From the NCBI GenBank assembly GCA_020055645.1, contig CM034546.1, forward strand, positions 77,872,001 through 77,936,000: DNA of 64,000 bases. The letters are read 5' to 3'. Made by a program: the position numbers and the translations under genes. The notes beneath the pieces were generated by a model, which was not told the origin of the DNA, made no database searches, and saw only the letters and a program-made list of their open reading frames with translations. Position 1 is the first letter of the stretch; each line of letters starts with the position of its first letter. Shown here one piece after another: positions 19,368-29,896 of the stretch. This stretch comes from Tomocerus qinae (lineage: Eukaryota; Arthropoda; Collembola; Entomobryomorpha; Tomoceridae).

Positions 19368-19990
19368 GGAGGGAACAAACATAGTGAAGGGAAGGGTGAG
19401 ACTTAGAAAAACTACAGAGCGGCAGGTATGATTTAGTTATACTTGGAGAGAACAGACATAGTGAAGGGAAGAGTGAGACTTAGAAAAACTACAGAGCGAC
19501 AGGTGAGACTTATACTTGGAGGGAATAGATATAGTGAAGGGAAGGGTGAGACTTAGAAAAACTACAGAGCGGCAGGTATGATTTAGTTATACTTGGAGAG
19601 AACAGACATAGTGAAGGGAAGAGTGAGACTTAGAAAAACTACAGAGCGACAGGTGAGACTTATACTTGGAGGGAACACGGCAGACAGCAGACAAAATAAG
19701 TACATAGCTAGCTTGAGACTTAGAAATGCAAACAGAGAGGGAAGTAGGATTTAGTTATACTTGAAGGGACAAGACAAACAAAGTACATAGGTAGCTTGAG
19801 ACTTAGAAATATTTAGTTATACTTGAAGGGAACACGGCAGATATAGTGAAGGGAAGGGTGAGACTTAGAGAAAATACAAATACAGAGGCAGGTGAGATTT
19901 AGTTATACTTGAAGGGACAAGACAAAATAAGTACATAGGTAGCTTGAGACTTAGAAATGCAAACAGAGTAAAGGGGAAGTGTGAGACTAG
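19368..19990. repeat. Higher-order tandem repeat block
   Basis: Purine-rich repeats built on GTGAGACTTAGAAA, TTAGTTATACTTG and GAAGGGAAGGGTGAG. The GAAGGGAAG motif recurs at about 19386, 19465, 19535 and 19614, alternating GGGTGAG and GAGTGAG. The unit is thus about 149 bp made of two half-units. The right half of the block (19680 onward) is more diverged, with repeats of GTACATAGSTAGCTTGAGAC. No gene is seen in it. Confidence 0.8.
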
Positions 19991-20002
19991 AATTATTAAA
20001 CT

Positions 20003-20145
20003 AGCAATTTATTTGCAATAAGTTGTGAAAATTCGAATGAAATCGAAATCGAAAGTTCGAATCTGCATATGTTCGCTTCGCTCACATTATGCAGATTGAA
20101 TTGCACGCTGACTTAAACTTATTGCCAATAAATTTTCTAAACATA
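20003..20145. repeat. Nested inverted repeat (hairpin) after the tandem block
   Basis: AATTTATTTGCAATAAGTT near 20010 pairs with AACTTATTGCCAATAAATTT near 20120. Inside it, AATCTGCATA pairs with TATGCAGATT around a GCTTCGC turn. The structure sits between the repeat block and the promoter side of the spliced gene at 20815. Confidence 0.65.
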
Positions 20146-20814
20146 TGAAAAGTATAACTTCAAGTGCCACTTACCAAAAAAATATGTAGACTCCAGAGAA
20201 AATTATCAAGTCTTCAAGATAAGATGTAAAATAATCTTAAAAGAGCTAGATGAGACGAAGCTTTCACTTCAAATTTTCAAATTTCAAGCAGCTTGATGAG
20301 AGTAGTAACAATAGGAAAACAGAGAATGATGATAGTTTGCCCTTTTGATTTCCTTTATATACCATTTTATTTTACATTGGAGACCGTCTGTGAACTCTTT
20401 TTATGTTTCCACGTGTCGAAGTTTTGAAATTCAGCATAAAAAACATTTTTAAATATTTACGCTTTATGCTGGAGAGTGTTCACGAACTCTCGTTTGCATA
20501 TGTACACGTGTAAAACATTTAAAACGCGTTTTACGGGTTTTTGTCATCACAACTAAGAGACAGACAACAATTATATAGAAATAATTATTGAAATACACTT
20601 TCTATACTCCCTTAAGCTCCCTTCCAGATCCGCTGTTATCAACACACCTTTTTGCCTCCGACAAAACAGGTTGCCAGGGCTTCTGGTTCACCTTGAGATT
20701 CTTTGAAGGGTTCTATTCATCTCCCCTCCGCTCCGTTTACTCTCTGTTTAACTTTAAGTCTCTCTCTCTACCCAAACTCCATTTTAGTTTAGTACAAACA
20801 CTACAAGCTACATC
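20146..20814. promoter_or_regulatory. Upstream region of the spliced plus-strand gene
   Basis: No convincing frame. It holds short palindromes (AAAACGCGTTTTA near 20520), a CACGTG-type E-box near 20410 (CCACGTGTC), TATA-like ATTATATAG near 20571, and a pyrimidine-rich stretch (20700-20770) before the ATG at 20815. It is probably promoter and leader. Confidence 0.35.
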
Positions 20815-22131
20815 ATGAAGTTGCGGAACGGAAGCAGGTAATAATTTTTATTTATTTATTATTATTCATCTATTTATAACCTTATTTTGTACGGAATTGT
20901 TTAAATTTAAACTGACGTCTTTTTGTTCTTTTCTTGTGTTAATTCTAGTTACGAACGTCCTCATTTTTTGTCGCGGTTGACAAACAAGAAACGGACTTGG
21001 CTGCGCTACTGGCACCATGGCGTGGAATCAGACTCGTCATCAGACTCGTCGGTTACACAACCCCTCTCTCCTTCTTCTCCAAATTCATCCTCATCGGTCT
21101 CCTCTCGACCATCCTCTCCTGTATCCGAAGTCGATCACTCTCCGCCAGAACTAGAGCAGGAATCTGCTCTAGATCTGAGCCTGGCATCAACCTGCTCATG
21201 GAGCAGTGCGAAACCCAGCCAAGAGGAACCATCCATTCTAAGATTTATCTTAGAATCCCAACCTGGGCCAAGCAGGCCTCTGCAAAATGTTGATGAAACA
21301 GCACAATGCTCGTTCGACATCCCATCTTATGAATTGATTGCAAAAAGGTTAGTAAAGTTCTTTTTTTCCTTTTCTTCTGTGTTGTCTCTTCTGTTGTTTC
21401 TTCTGAGTCAAACCTCACTCGTCTCTCCTGTCTGTTCTAAGTCTCGCTATTTCCCCTCTACCCCACTCTGTCTCAGTCTCTGCCTTAAAGACAGAGATAG
21501 AGACAGAGTGGGGGGGGGGGGAATAATGAGCCTTAGAACAGTCAGGACAGCCGAGTGAGATTTGACTCTGAAATAGTAAATAGCTACAACTTTTGTTTTT
21601 CAATCTAGGTCCGAGACTCCGACTAACTTCGGAGACCTATATTCCGCGGACGAGTCCTCCATGGACTCGCAACATGTCGAAGAGGACCCCAACGCGGTCA
21701 TCACAATTGAAAATGAATTATTAAACGATATATTTCAAATTGAGACCCAAAGTAGGTGGCAGCCTATTTTGGATCCCAATTTTATTGCGAAATGGGGCAG
21801 AGAGCCCCAACTTTTCGAGAACGAGAACATTACCGCCTCTAATGGTGAATTGCGGCCAATTGCCGCAGAGGTGGACACATTCTCAACAGCCGTTAAGGCT
21901 GTGAGAGCAAATAAATTAAAAATGAGGAAAGACATTCAGCGCGCACCGATAGCGGTGCGTGCTTCTATCGCAGGTTCTGGAAACTATTCCAATTGTTTCC
22001 AGAAATTATATGCCTCCCTAATGTTTGCTGAAAAATGCAAACGATTAACGAGGCAAGAAACCATTAGGTTTCTCGAAAGTACTCTTCGCGCGGGCCAAGT
22101 GGCCCATTGGTTAGCCAAGCGCACACAATAA
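20815..22131 (+). CDS. Spliced Ser/Pro-rich Polinton gene, unrecognised
   Basis: Looks like a three-exon gene: 20815-20837, 20949-21347 and 21609-22131. Each junction has GT...AG ends, and the frame is open through all three to the stop at 22131 (about 314 residues). The first half is Ser/Pro/acidic and low in structure, like a regulatory or activator protein. The last 100 residues are ordered and basic, with helices (FQKLYASLMFAEKCKRL and FLESTLRAGQVAHWL). No family is recognised. It is the only clearly spliced gene of the element and faces the right end. Its second intron forms a long hairpin. Confidence 0.6.
21400..21582. repeat. Long imperfect hairpin filling intron 2
   Basis: Left arm about 21400-21482 and right arm about 21488-21582 are imperfect inverted copies. 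For example, GAGTCAAACCTCACTCG pairs with CGAGTGAGATTTGACTC, and CTGTTCTAAG pairs with CTTAGAACAG. The loop is only a few bases around TTAAAG. A run of about 11 G lies in the right arm. Confidence 0.75.
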
Positions 22132-22231
22132 ACTTTTTTCATTTTGTACCACATAATTATTAATTTTTTTGTTTTTTGGTGAAGGGAAATAAACAACTTA
22201 AAACATACAAACTTGATTTTTTATTTCATCA

Positions 22232-22330
22232 TCAATCAGCATCTCTTCTGTAAAATGACAAAGCTATGAAATTAAATTTTAATTTTATTTCATAGCAACG
22301 AGATTTGTCATTTTACAGTGGAGATGCTCA
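22232..22330. repeat. Hairpin just inside the right end
   Basis: GCATCTC, TGTAAAATGACAAA and GCTATGAAAT on the left pair in reverse order with ATTTCATAGC, TTTGTCATTTTACA and GAGATGC on the right, with small bulges. It lies between the stop of the spliced gene and the right terminal repeat and may act as its 3' end or as part of the terminus. Confidence 0.65.
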
Positions 22331-22350
22331 TATATTTTGCACCCTGCATA

Positions 22351-22514
22351 ACTCGCCGCCAACCAATTTTTTGCCTCCCCGCCGTGCCTCTCGTGCATCC
22401 GTGCCCCCCGTGCCAACCCGTGCGCTTCAAGCAGTGCACGGATTGCCACAGAGGGAAAATACATGATTTCATTATTCGAGTTTTCAGCAGTATTCCTTAT
22501 TCTGTATTACTACT
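22351..22514 (-). repeat. Right terminal inverted repeat of the Polinton
   Basis: 164 bp, ending in GTATTACTACT. It is the reverse complement of 487-650 with no mismatch seen by eye. Confidence 0.93.
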
Positions 22515-22520
22515 GCCACC
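22515..22520. repeat. Right target site duplication of the Polinton
   Basis: GCCACC, identical to 481-486. Confidence 0.92.
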
Positions 22521-23074
22521 GCAAAAGGAATAATTGGTAAAAGGTTGATGACGAAGAAAGCAAATATTAATTTTAGTTTTGCAATGGAACGCGGATCCAA
22601 AAGTGGAGTCACTGAAAATTAAATGCCATAATTTTATCAAAATCCATTAAAAGATGCCATTACAAATTATATTTTTTGTATTATAATTATTATTACTATT
22701 AATATACTTGGTTTTGGACGGAGGGTTTTTATACCTTTAAGAGAAAATTTAATTAGCTGGTTGACACAGTCGAGAATTAAAATCCGGTTAATGAAGGTAT
22801 TCACTTGAAGAACTGTGAATAGTGTATAGCCATTCATCCAAAGGAAATGAATGAGTAAATAAAATGTTTTCGTTGTTGGGGAACGCAAAGAAATGTAAAA
22901 CCTGACGTATAATACAACCGTTTGGAAGCACTGAAATGCGACATTTAAATACCAAATGTATATAAATTTTGTAGATTTTGATTTGAATACCAGCAATTTT
23001 CTGTTCCAATTATAAGGAATGCAAAGTTGAGCACAAATTATTTCACACACAATGCTACACATTGACAAAAACAT
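22521..23074 (-). pseudogene. Chemoreceptor-like host gene, upstream piece right of the Polinton
   Basis: The minus-strand exon from the ATG at about 23074 encodes a start with an IPYNWNRK step, followed by two or three membrane-type segments (WYLNVAFQCFQTVVLYV, FYLLIHFLWMNGYTLF). This is the N-terminal style of hexapod, notably springtail, gustatory-receptor-like proteins. A donor-like GTATAT follows after the KTLRPKP stretch near 22710, and a second short hydrophobic stretch abuts the Polinton. The gene on this haplotype is interrupted by the 22-kb insertion, and its continuation is at 282-486. The family call is from general look. Confidence 0.5.
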
Positions 23075-24415
23075 TTTACAAATAATTATTTCAAGTCAAA
23101 AATGTTTTGAAACAGAAAAATATTTTGCTTTTGTAATGCATATCAACGTAAAGTAAAAATCACCCAAGAACAACGAAACGACTGTATCTAGAGTTCCTTA
23201 GTGTAAAGTGCAATTCTAGATTTGGGAAGGTTCTTTATTTAATTATCGGCATCGGAATGGAATAATGATATGTAATTATCCTTAAAATCTTAATACTTAC
23301 AATAATACCTGGTGACTAGGGCAAAAAACTAACAAAATATATAGGTTGTCTGAATATGCTTCATAAAGCTTGACAAAGATGACAACAAACATTGATTACC
23401 AAAATTACCAACAGTAATTGCTGCTGTCCCTATATGATAACATTTATTATAATGACACATAATGACATAATGTTTGATAAATACACTTCAACTCCTTAAC
23501 AGAAGCTGCTACAAAAATAAGATAACCCCCATTGGAAAGACAACAAAATTTGCAACAACATAGGTTATAGGTAATAAAAATTTAGTGATCAATTGCAATC
23601 ATTAAAAATGAGGAAGCTAAAGGCCAAATTCCCATGTTTAAAATCGCAATTTAACACGAAATTTCTTATTTATTGCAAAATTTTATTCTTCCGTCTATAG
23701 TGTTTTAGGTAATGCGGAAGCGAGTTCCTTATGCAAATCAACTCATGAAAAAATTCATTAACGACCTGAAACGACTGATTTACTTCGGACGATAAAAATG
23801 CTTTACTTTCGCTATTTTAAATTGGCAATGTGGAGTTTAAAGCTTTATTTTTTTCATGCCTAAAAACCAAGAGTAGAAATATTTTGTTTTGGACTTTGGA
23901 CCACCGAGATGACGATGAGCCTTCTCGATTACATAACATTTGAAAATAGAATTGGATAGATCACCTTCCATTTACCTATCTATATAAACTAATAAAACCG
24001 TTGTTATGTAATCGAGACGGCACATGAAAACTTCATCTGAAAATTTGACTATTTATAGGTTACAGCAGGGGACGATGGTGGTGTAGTTTCACATACAGAT
24101 AGGAGCGAACTTAAAAAATCCGAATTGTTTAACACAGCCAAGGCTACCTAAAGTGTAGTTCTGGGGCAGATACGGTAGGAGTGAAAATGGTATATTGTGC
24201 AATCAGGACACAGGACACATTACGTCACGGGTTTTGCATATGTAAAATGCAGCTGTAAACTAGAATAAGCTACCATCAGTTTACTATGCAAATAATATAT
24301 TACGCATGATGAAAACATTTGATATCAGAGATGATGAAATATTTTGTTTGAATGTAGGATTTCTAAATAATATTCTAGGTGAAATGAAATCTGAATCACT
24401 AGAAATACAAGATAC
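23075..24415. other. Intergenic stretch
   Basis: AT-rich, with no convincing gene. A 20-bp inverted pair (TCTCGATTACATAACA near 23923 and TTGTTATGTAATCGAGA near 24001) may be the ends of a tiny transposon remnant. Confidence 0.4.
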
Positions 24416-24420
24416 TAAAT

Positions 24421-25231
24421 ATCGTCCCTTAAGGATCGAAAAAGCCTCTATCCACTTTCAGATTGGTGGACGAATAAGCCTATATCCATTTTTTGTTTGG
24501 TGGACGAATAAGCCTATCCATTTTTTGTTTGGTGGACGAATAAGCCTATATCCAATTTTCGTTTGGTGCAGGAAATAGCCTCTGTCATCTTACAGCATTA
24601 CGTAAAGTTGTCGGGGCACAGTAAGAATAAACAAGTTGACGAAATGAAGTATTTATTGTTTTTATGTTGATACTTGAAATATATCATGCTAGAATGTACA
24701 TAAGCATTATAAAATTTTAGCTAATTACACAATAAGACAAAAACAAAACTTTTAATGACACAAATTCGTATTTTGATATTGGATAAAACTGGACTGGCTG
24801 GAAGAAAGAATAAAATTTCAATATTTCCGCCACCCAAATTAACTATGTATCAATACGCCCCTATAACTTTACAAGCAAAGCTGCAAGAGGATAGAAGCTA
24901 TTTCCTGCACCAAACGAAAAATGGATATATTGTGCGGGTATAATAAAATTAGACAAAATGAATTTCATGCTCCGCCTTTACTACATCTACATGTACCACT
25001 ATCATTGTTTGTTTTATCACTATAAGAACGCGAGCTATGTGATATAGGCGGAGCATAATATTCATTTTGTCTAATTCTTTTATACTGGCATAGTATGCTT
25101 ATTCGTCCACCAAACAAAAAATGGATATAGGCTTATTCGTCCACCAAACAAAAAATGGATATAGGCTTATTCGTCCACCAATCTGAAAGTGGATATAGGC
25201 TTTTTCGATCCTTAAGGGACGATATACTTCT
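24421..25231. mobile_element. Foldback/MITE-like element with repeated arms
   Basis: About 0.8 kb. The left arm starts ATCGTCCCTTAAGGATCG and the right arm ends with the exact reverse complement. Each arm carries about three tandem copies of a 33-36-bp unit, GGTGGACGAATAAGCCTATA plus TCCATTTTTTGTTT. Inside are further inverted pairs: GGTGCAGGAAATAGC with GCTATTTCCTGCACC, and AGACAAAATGAA...GCTCCGCCT with AGGCGGAGC...TTCATTTTGTCT. It has no coding capacity. Related ends occur at 28264 and 41349. Confidence 0.8.
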
Positions 25232-25774
25232 CAAGCTGGAAAATTAAAAATCTGTAATGAAAGAAAATTTTTACCAGAACGGTCATTTCGCCTCAATTTT
25301 TAGCGTATTTTAGGCGAATGGGAATTTTCCTTGGGTCTCCAAAATCCAGTCTCGGAACTAGTTGCTCCAAAATAGTAGCCTAAAAACATTTGTCTCCTCA
25401 TTTGTCTACTAAATTGTTAATGAAAATGTTGCATAAAACGAATTATAATTCTTTATATGCCAGCATTAACGTCTTTGTTCAAATTATTAAGGTCGTGTCG
25501 TGTATATAATACCACTATAATGGGATTGTTTGGAGCACAAAGGATGGTAATTTTGTAACACAGCTCTAATAACAAACATTGGATAATAAAATGTCACTGA
25601 CCCTTTAAGTAAATATCTATCTAGCCATTCATTCCACTTAATTATTTTTCTATTAGATTATACTAAGGCTATTATTTCAGTTGGCATATTTACCAAAGAG
25701 TGAGAATGACACAAATGTTTGTGAGTTCCGAAATTGAAGCTAATTTGAAGTTGTGAAGTTACGATAGAAGAAAA
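25232..25774. other. Intergenic stretch before the secreted-protein candidate
   Basis: No gene seen. It probably includes the promoter of the gene at 25775. No clear TATA box is visible. Confidence 0.3.
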
Positions 25775-26209
25775 ATGAAAGTTTTTGTGCACATAATAAT
25801 ATTCGTGTTCACAATTCTATTTAAGGAATTGGGTGCAACATACTCCGGTTTATGTGATGCAAGTCAGTTATATAAACCCTACGTAATGGTTTTCCAGGGT
25901 GGTCAAAGGGGAAGGCAAATAGTATTTCCTGCAGACCCCAAATTTGTTCGTTTCTATAATCTCGGAACACTTGTCAACGTCTACATCTGCATCAACGGAC
26001 CGTACGGATATATTTTCCTCTGATTTAATTGATAAAACATTCTTAATTCCTAATTGAAATTGTTGGGTGGATTCGCAGGGCGTTCTTGTATTTTAGCAAC
26101 ACGACAACCTTTGGTCTTGTCTACGAATCCCCTATAATGCAGATCTATAACCACAAATGTGAAATGTACAACGTTCCACCCGGAGGTGCAGCCATACACA
26201 AGGAATCAC
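25775..26209 (+). CDS. Small secreted protein candidate, two exons or more
   Basis: The ATG at 25775 opens with a strong signal peptide (VHIIIFVFTILFKELGATYS), followed by a beta-rich chain (FQGGQRGRQIVFP, then FVRFYNLGTLVNVYICIN). A second coding stretch at about 26085-26209 (IMQIYNHKCEMYNVPPGGAA) ends at a donor-like GTAATC and may be its next exon. The junction between them is not clear to me. Few Cys are seen. No family is recognised. It could be a gene remnant. Confidence 0.35.
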
Positions 26210-26745
26210 ATCGAGTGGTAATCCAACTTTATTTACATTAATTAATAACATAAAAACGTCGACAAAGTTAAGTTTGTTATTCCATCGAATTTCGAAAATA
26301 AATGCATAATAATACAATAATAACGTCCATTGACAAAATGTCAGAGTATATATTCAAGAACTGATAGCGTTAAGTGACTACGTTAGCATTAATTGGAAAA
26401 CGAAAAATTATTTTACATAATGTCTTATTGACAGACAGAAACATCTCTTTCTAAGGCCACGGGCACAGCTAGAAATTTTTGGTGGCGGTTTGACAAATGA
26501 ACATACAATTTTTCTTTTTCAACTTTTGAGCCAATTGCCTCGTCCGCGGAACTTTGTACAATTTAATATATTATTATTATTAATATGTGGTAGGACTAGG
26601 AAATGTAAAGGTCCAAAAATATCTAAAATTTTACTCGCAAGCACGATCTTTCCCTTCACAGTTGATGGAATTCCTGAGCATTCTCTGTAGAAAGCTGAAG
26701 AAGGTCGTGCAAAAGTCCGTAGCCCAAAACTGTTTGAATGGTTAA
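26210..26745. other. Stretch without a clear gene
   Basis: AT-rich. It is either intron of the gene at 25775 or intergenic DNA before the gene at 26.8 kb. Nothing further is supported. Confidence 0.3.
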
Positions 26746-26791
26746 TTGCATAATATGAAATTTCTACTCGATATAATAAATAACATAATAT

Positions 26792-29700
26792 GTGACGCCT
26801 TTACAAAACAAATTACTGAAGTTAAATTACTCCCGTTACCAGCTACAAGCGATCCAGCTGATGGGGAACCCAGACGATTATTTTCGCAAACCGTGGATGC
26901 AACTTTTTATGGCTCCTTATTGGGACCCTCGCGAAAAGTTGTATATCAACGCCACCTCATTGATTATTTTCGGAGAGGATCCTTGCCTATTTCACAAAGA
27001 TTATCAGAAAATGATTGTGATTCCTCCTGCTGCTGCAACTGAAGGAACCTATTGTAAGTTGGGATACAGCAATTTAATGAAAGTGAACCCTGTAACGGGG
27101 GAACTCGACGAATCAGGGTATACCGAAGAGCAGAAAAAACAAGAGAATTCGCACGAGAAATTCTTATGAACAATTACCCCATCCGAATAGAAGCGACACA
27201 CTGTGGTGGTGCCGGCGTCCGTTCGACCAATAAAAACGGCATTGTCGCCAGTATGAGCAGAGGCAGAGATGCCCTCGACCTTCTATATACGCAGCACTTA
27301 GATTTTATGGTCGACAGAACGGCATCTCCTTTGGTACTAAAACTTACTCAGAAACAGACCGACATGGCAAGTACCATTTCCAAACTAGATACCGAAATAA
27401 GTGACCCTGCCACGCTTCCTGCAAGAAAAAGTCAACTAATGAACCAACGGAGGAAAATAGGAAATGAGAAGACTAAGTTAGACAATCTGGTTGCAATTCA
27501 GACCCATATTAAAGACGTTTTTGCAGCCACGACTGGAATCTACGCGGACTTGAAGGCCACACCAGACCGAACTAGTGAAATACTTCAACATTTGAGAGTA
27601 ACAGGTAAAGATTTTAGAGACAAACAGATAAGAATGTGGACTTCAAAAAGTCGGGAGTTAATGTATAGGCAGGATCTACTAAAGATGCCATATAGTTACA
27701 CCAAGCTGCAACAAGATATAGCAAAAGAAATTACTGAATACGATAATGTTGCCCGTGATCTCCCTGCTTTTCGAAAAGCAGCACTCGATGATATAAAAGA
27801 ATACTATGGCAAGGTAAAAGAAGGACTGACTCTCGCCGCAGAATTGGAAGTGTTGTTCGAAGAGACAGGAGAAAACGTGTTTGCATATCCATTGGATCCA
27901 GTAACTAATAAAGTCATTTTTGACCGCGTAGCAAAGGCAAGGCGAAAGAATAGACCGATACCCGATGTCATTGAGATGGACAGCATATTCAATACCGCCG
28001 AACAAAATTGTGCCCAACTCCCTCAAGCTTCAGGTAAGGTGATATCATTTTTTCTAGATGTATTTATAATTTTAACAGCTATCCATCATATCGTCTGCTT
28101 AATATTACAATGTAACAACCCATTTTATCATGGCAGCGACAATGTTACAAACCATTATATCAGGAGATGTGGCTTGTTACTTTGTAGCAGTCATGGTAAA
28201 ATGGCGTGTTACGTAGTAATATTAAGCTGACGATATAATACGTTACAACATCTTAGGATTAACTACATCGCCCTTTAAGGAACCATTTAGCCTAAATCCA
28301 CTTTTCGTTTTGTGTACGATATATGAAATAGCCTAAACGCCATGTGCGTGTATTATATATGATGGTGAGGGCTATAGCCAATAAGTTCCAACTGTGCTAT
28401 AGGTAGTGGTATAATAAATGCTATTTATTCTTAAAGACTTGTTAATCGATTAGATCTTCTATTTATGCAGACACATGTAAAACAGCTGAACCGGACGAGG
28501 TCGAATCATGCAATATGTTTCAATCGTCTCTCGGCAACAAACAGCCGGCATGGACAGACGACGACCGTTGGAAGTCGGACATCTTGGATGACATTGAAAG
28601 TGTATTTTCTTCAGCTTGTTTCAGAGTCCCCAAAAAGTTTATCAAAAACGTTTTCCGAGTATTCAAACATTATCTCACCGACACGAAATACTTCAACAAC
28701 AGGCAAGACGTCACCACGTCTCCTCCTGTTGCTGGAAGTACGTTCTTTTTTTATTTTCCTTTTATCCTCAATCGGTTTCCAAGTAGGTGGTTGTGGTTTG
28801 TTTGAATATAAAATAAGTCGTTTGTCACTACCTCAACCTCGACCCAATATCTTAGAACGAAACTGATTTCATTTCAGTGCCTCTAAAAAATCACCCGGAA
28901 CGAGACTTTTGGAAACACATCCGACTAGCCCTTAATGACTGCAAAAATAATAATTCAAGAAACATGATGTTATTCAAAAATACTGACACAACTAGCGTAA
29001 CTTTAATTTTTATCGTTTTAAAGAAAATGACATTTCTTTCCTTCTTGTGCATTCTAAACGAAATGAAATATAATCATAGAGTATAATGTTGAAATAATAG
29101 TGGAACTTATAAATGTGTTAGGATACTGCGTGGGTGTTCTTGAAACGTGACAAGAATGGTGAAAGCGAGGAAACTGAAATATTCTATCACCAAGAGCAGG
29201 CAGAGAGAGAGTATTCCTTCAATTGGGTCATCGACTGGCAGTACAAAATGTTCGCTACGGTCCTTGGACTCTGCATGCCAATCTACGAGACCAAAGTCCC
29301 GCTCATCACTTCCCGATTCTATTCCATGTACACCGAGGACTTTGTCATTCCTCTCAGAGATACCTGGTAACCTATTATATTATAACTACTTTTCAGCGTA
29401 TTTAGAGTAAACCTTTTTATAAATCGAATTAGCTTCTTCTATAGTCATCAAAACGGTAAACTATAAGTGGGCGAAATTAGAAGTAGAAAGTTGAATGGAT
29501 TATAGAACATGATTTCCCAAGTTCCCCTCAAGCTCCCAAAACAATTTTGGAAATTTTAAAGTTGAAAGACTTAATGTGGGGAGCTAGATGTGGAAGAAAT
29601 ATAATAAATGATGATCATCTAGTATTGCGGCTAGTCTAGTTAACATATTTAACAGTATCATGGGTGTCAACAGGGTAAATTGGAAAGACAACAAAGTCTT

Positions 29701-29896
29701 CAATTGGATCCTCGGGGAATACAAGCATGGCTCGGATGCGGTCATTTGGCTCAATCGGTGCATGGAATCCAGTTTCATTCAGTCGGGTAGAGTCGAATTC
29801 CGCCCACTTAGATGCATCCTCGTTAATGGAGGTCTGGAACACAACTACTTCATCAACGGAGAATTTGCAGGAAAACCGGATGTCTACAATTCCTAA
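26792..29896 (+). CDS. Unrecognised multi-exon host gene
   Basis: Exons about 26792-28033, 28471-28737, 28878-28996, 29122-29366 and 29674-29896. All introns have GT-AG ends and the phases agree from 27166 to the stop (573 residues). Residues before about 27133 read well in another frame (FGEDPCLFHKDYQKM, TEGTYCKLGYSNLM). The frame changes at a six-A run at 27134-27139, so there is either a single-base error or polymorphism there, or the gene really starts at 27166. The middle is a long charged, helical, probably coiled-coil part (27.3-27.9 kb). The last exons are compact and Trp/Tyr-rich. No signal peptide or known motif is seen. The last exons are duplicated at 34.1-35.1 kb. Confidence 0.55.
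28086..28245. mobile_element. Small MITE-like inverted repeat in an intron
   Basis: ATATCGTCTGCTTAATATTAC at 28089 is mirrored by GTAATATTAAGCTGACGATAT near 28222. The second part of the arms (ACCCATTTTATCATGG) is mirrored by CATGGTAAAATGG. It is about 160 bp with no coding capacity, inside intron 1 of the unrecognised gene. Confidence 0.7.
28264..28350 (+). repeat. Single end of the 24.4-kb foldback family
   Basis: CATCGCCCTTTAAGGAACCA followed by AGCCTAAATCCACTTTTCGTT matches the arm start of the 24421-25231 element with several changes. It is a lone, older copy. Confidence 0.55.

Larger units (their letters stand above)
487..22514. mobile_element. Polinton/Maverick (adintovirus-like) element, 22.0 kb
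   Basis: A self-synthesising virus-like DNA element bounded by 164-bp terminal inverted repeats and a 6-bp target duplication. The ends begin AG and finish CT. It contains the Polinton hallmark set: protein-primed DNA polymerase B, retroviral-type integrase, adenain-like cysteine protease, packaging ATPase and capsid-type proteins. Most core genes are on the minus strand. A short-gene cluster (6.9-9.4 kb) and a spliced gene (20.8-22.1 kb) are on the plus strand. It is broken, with about three or four breaks in all. The two terminal repeats look identical by eye and the target duplication is perfect, so the insertion looks recent. It lies inside a chemoreceptor-like host gene. Confidence 0.95.

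Noticed and set aside
26746-27042. A 98-residue plus-strand frame
   Set aside because: It overlaps a better-formed coding frame in the same place and has low-complexity Cys at its end. It is a shadow frame.
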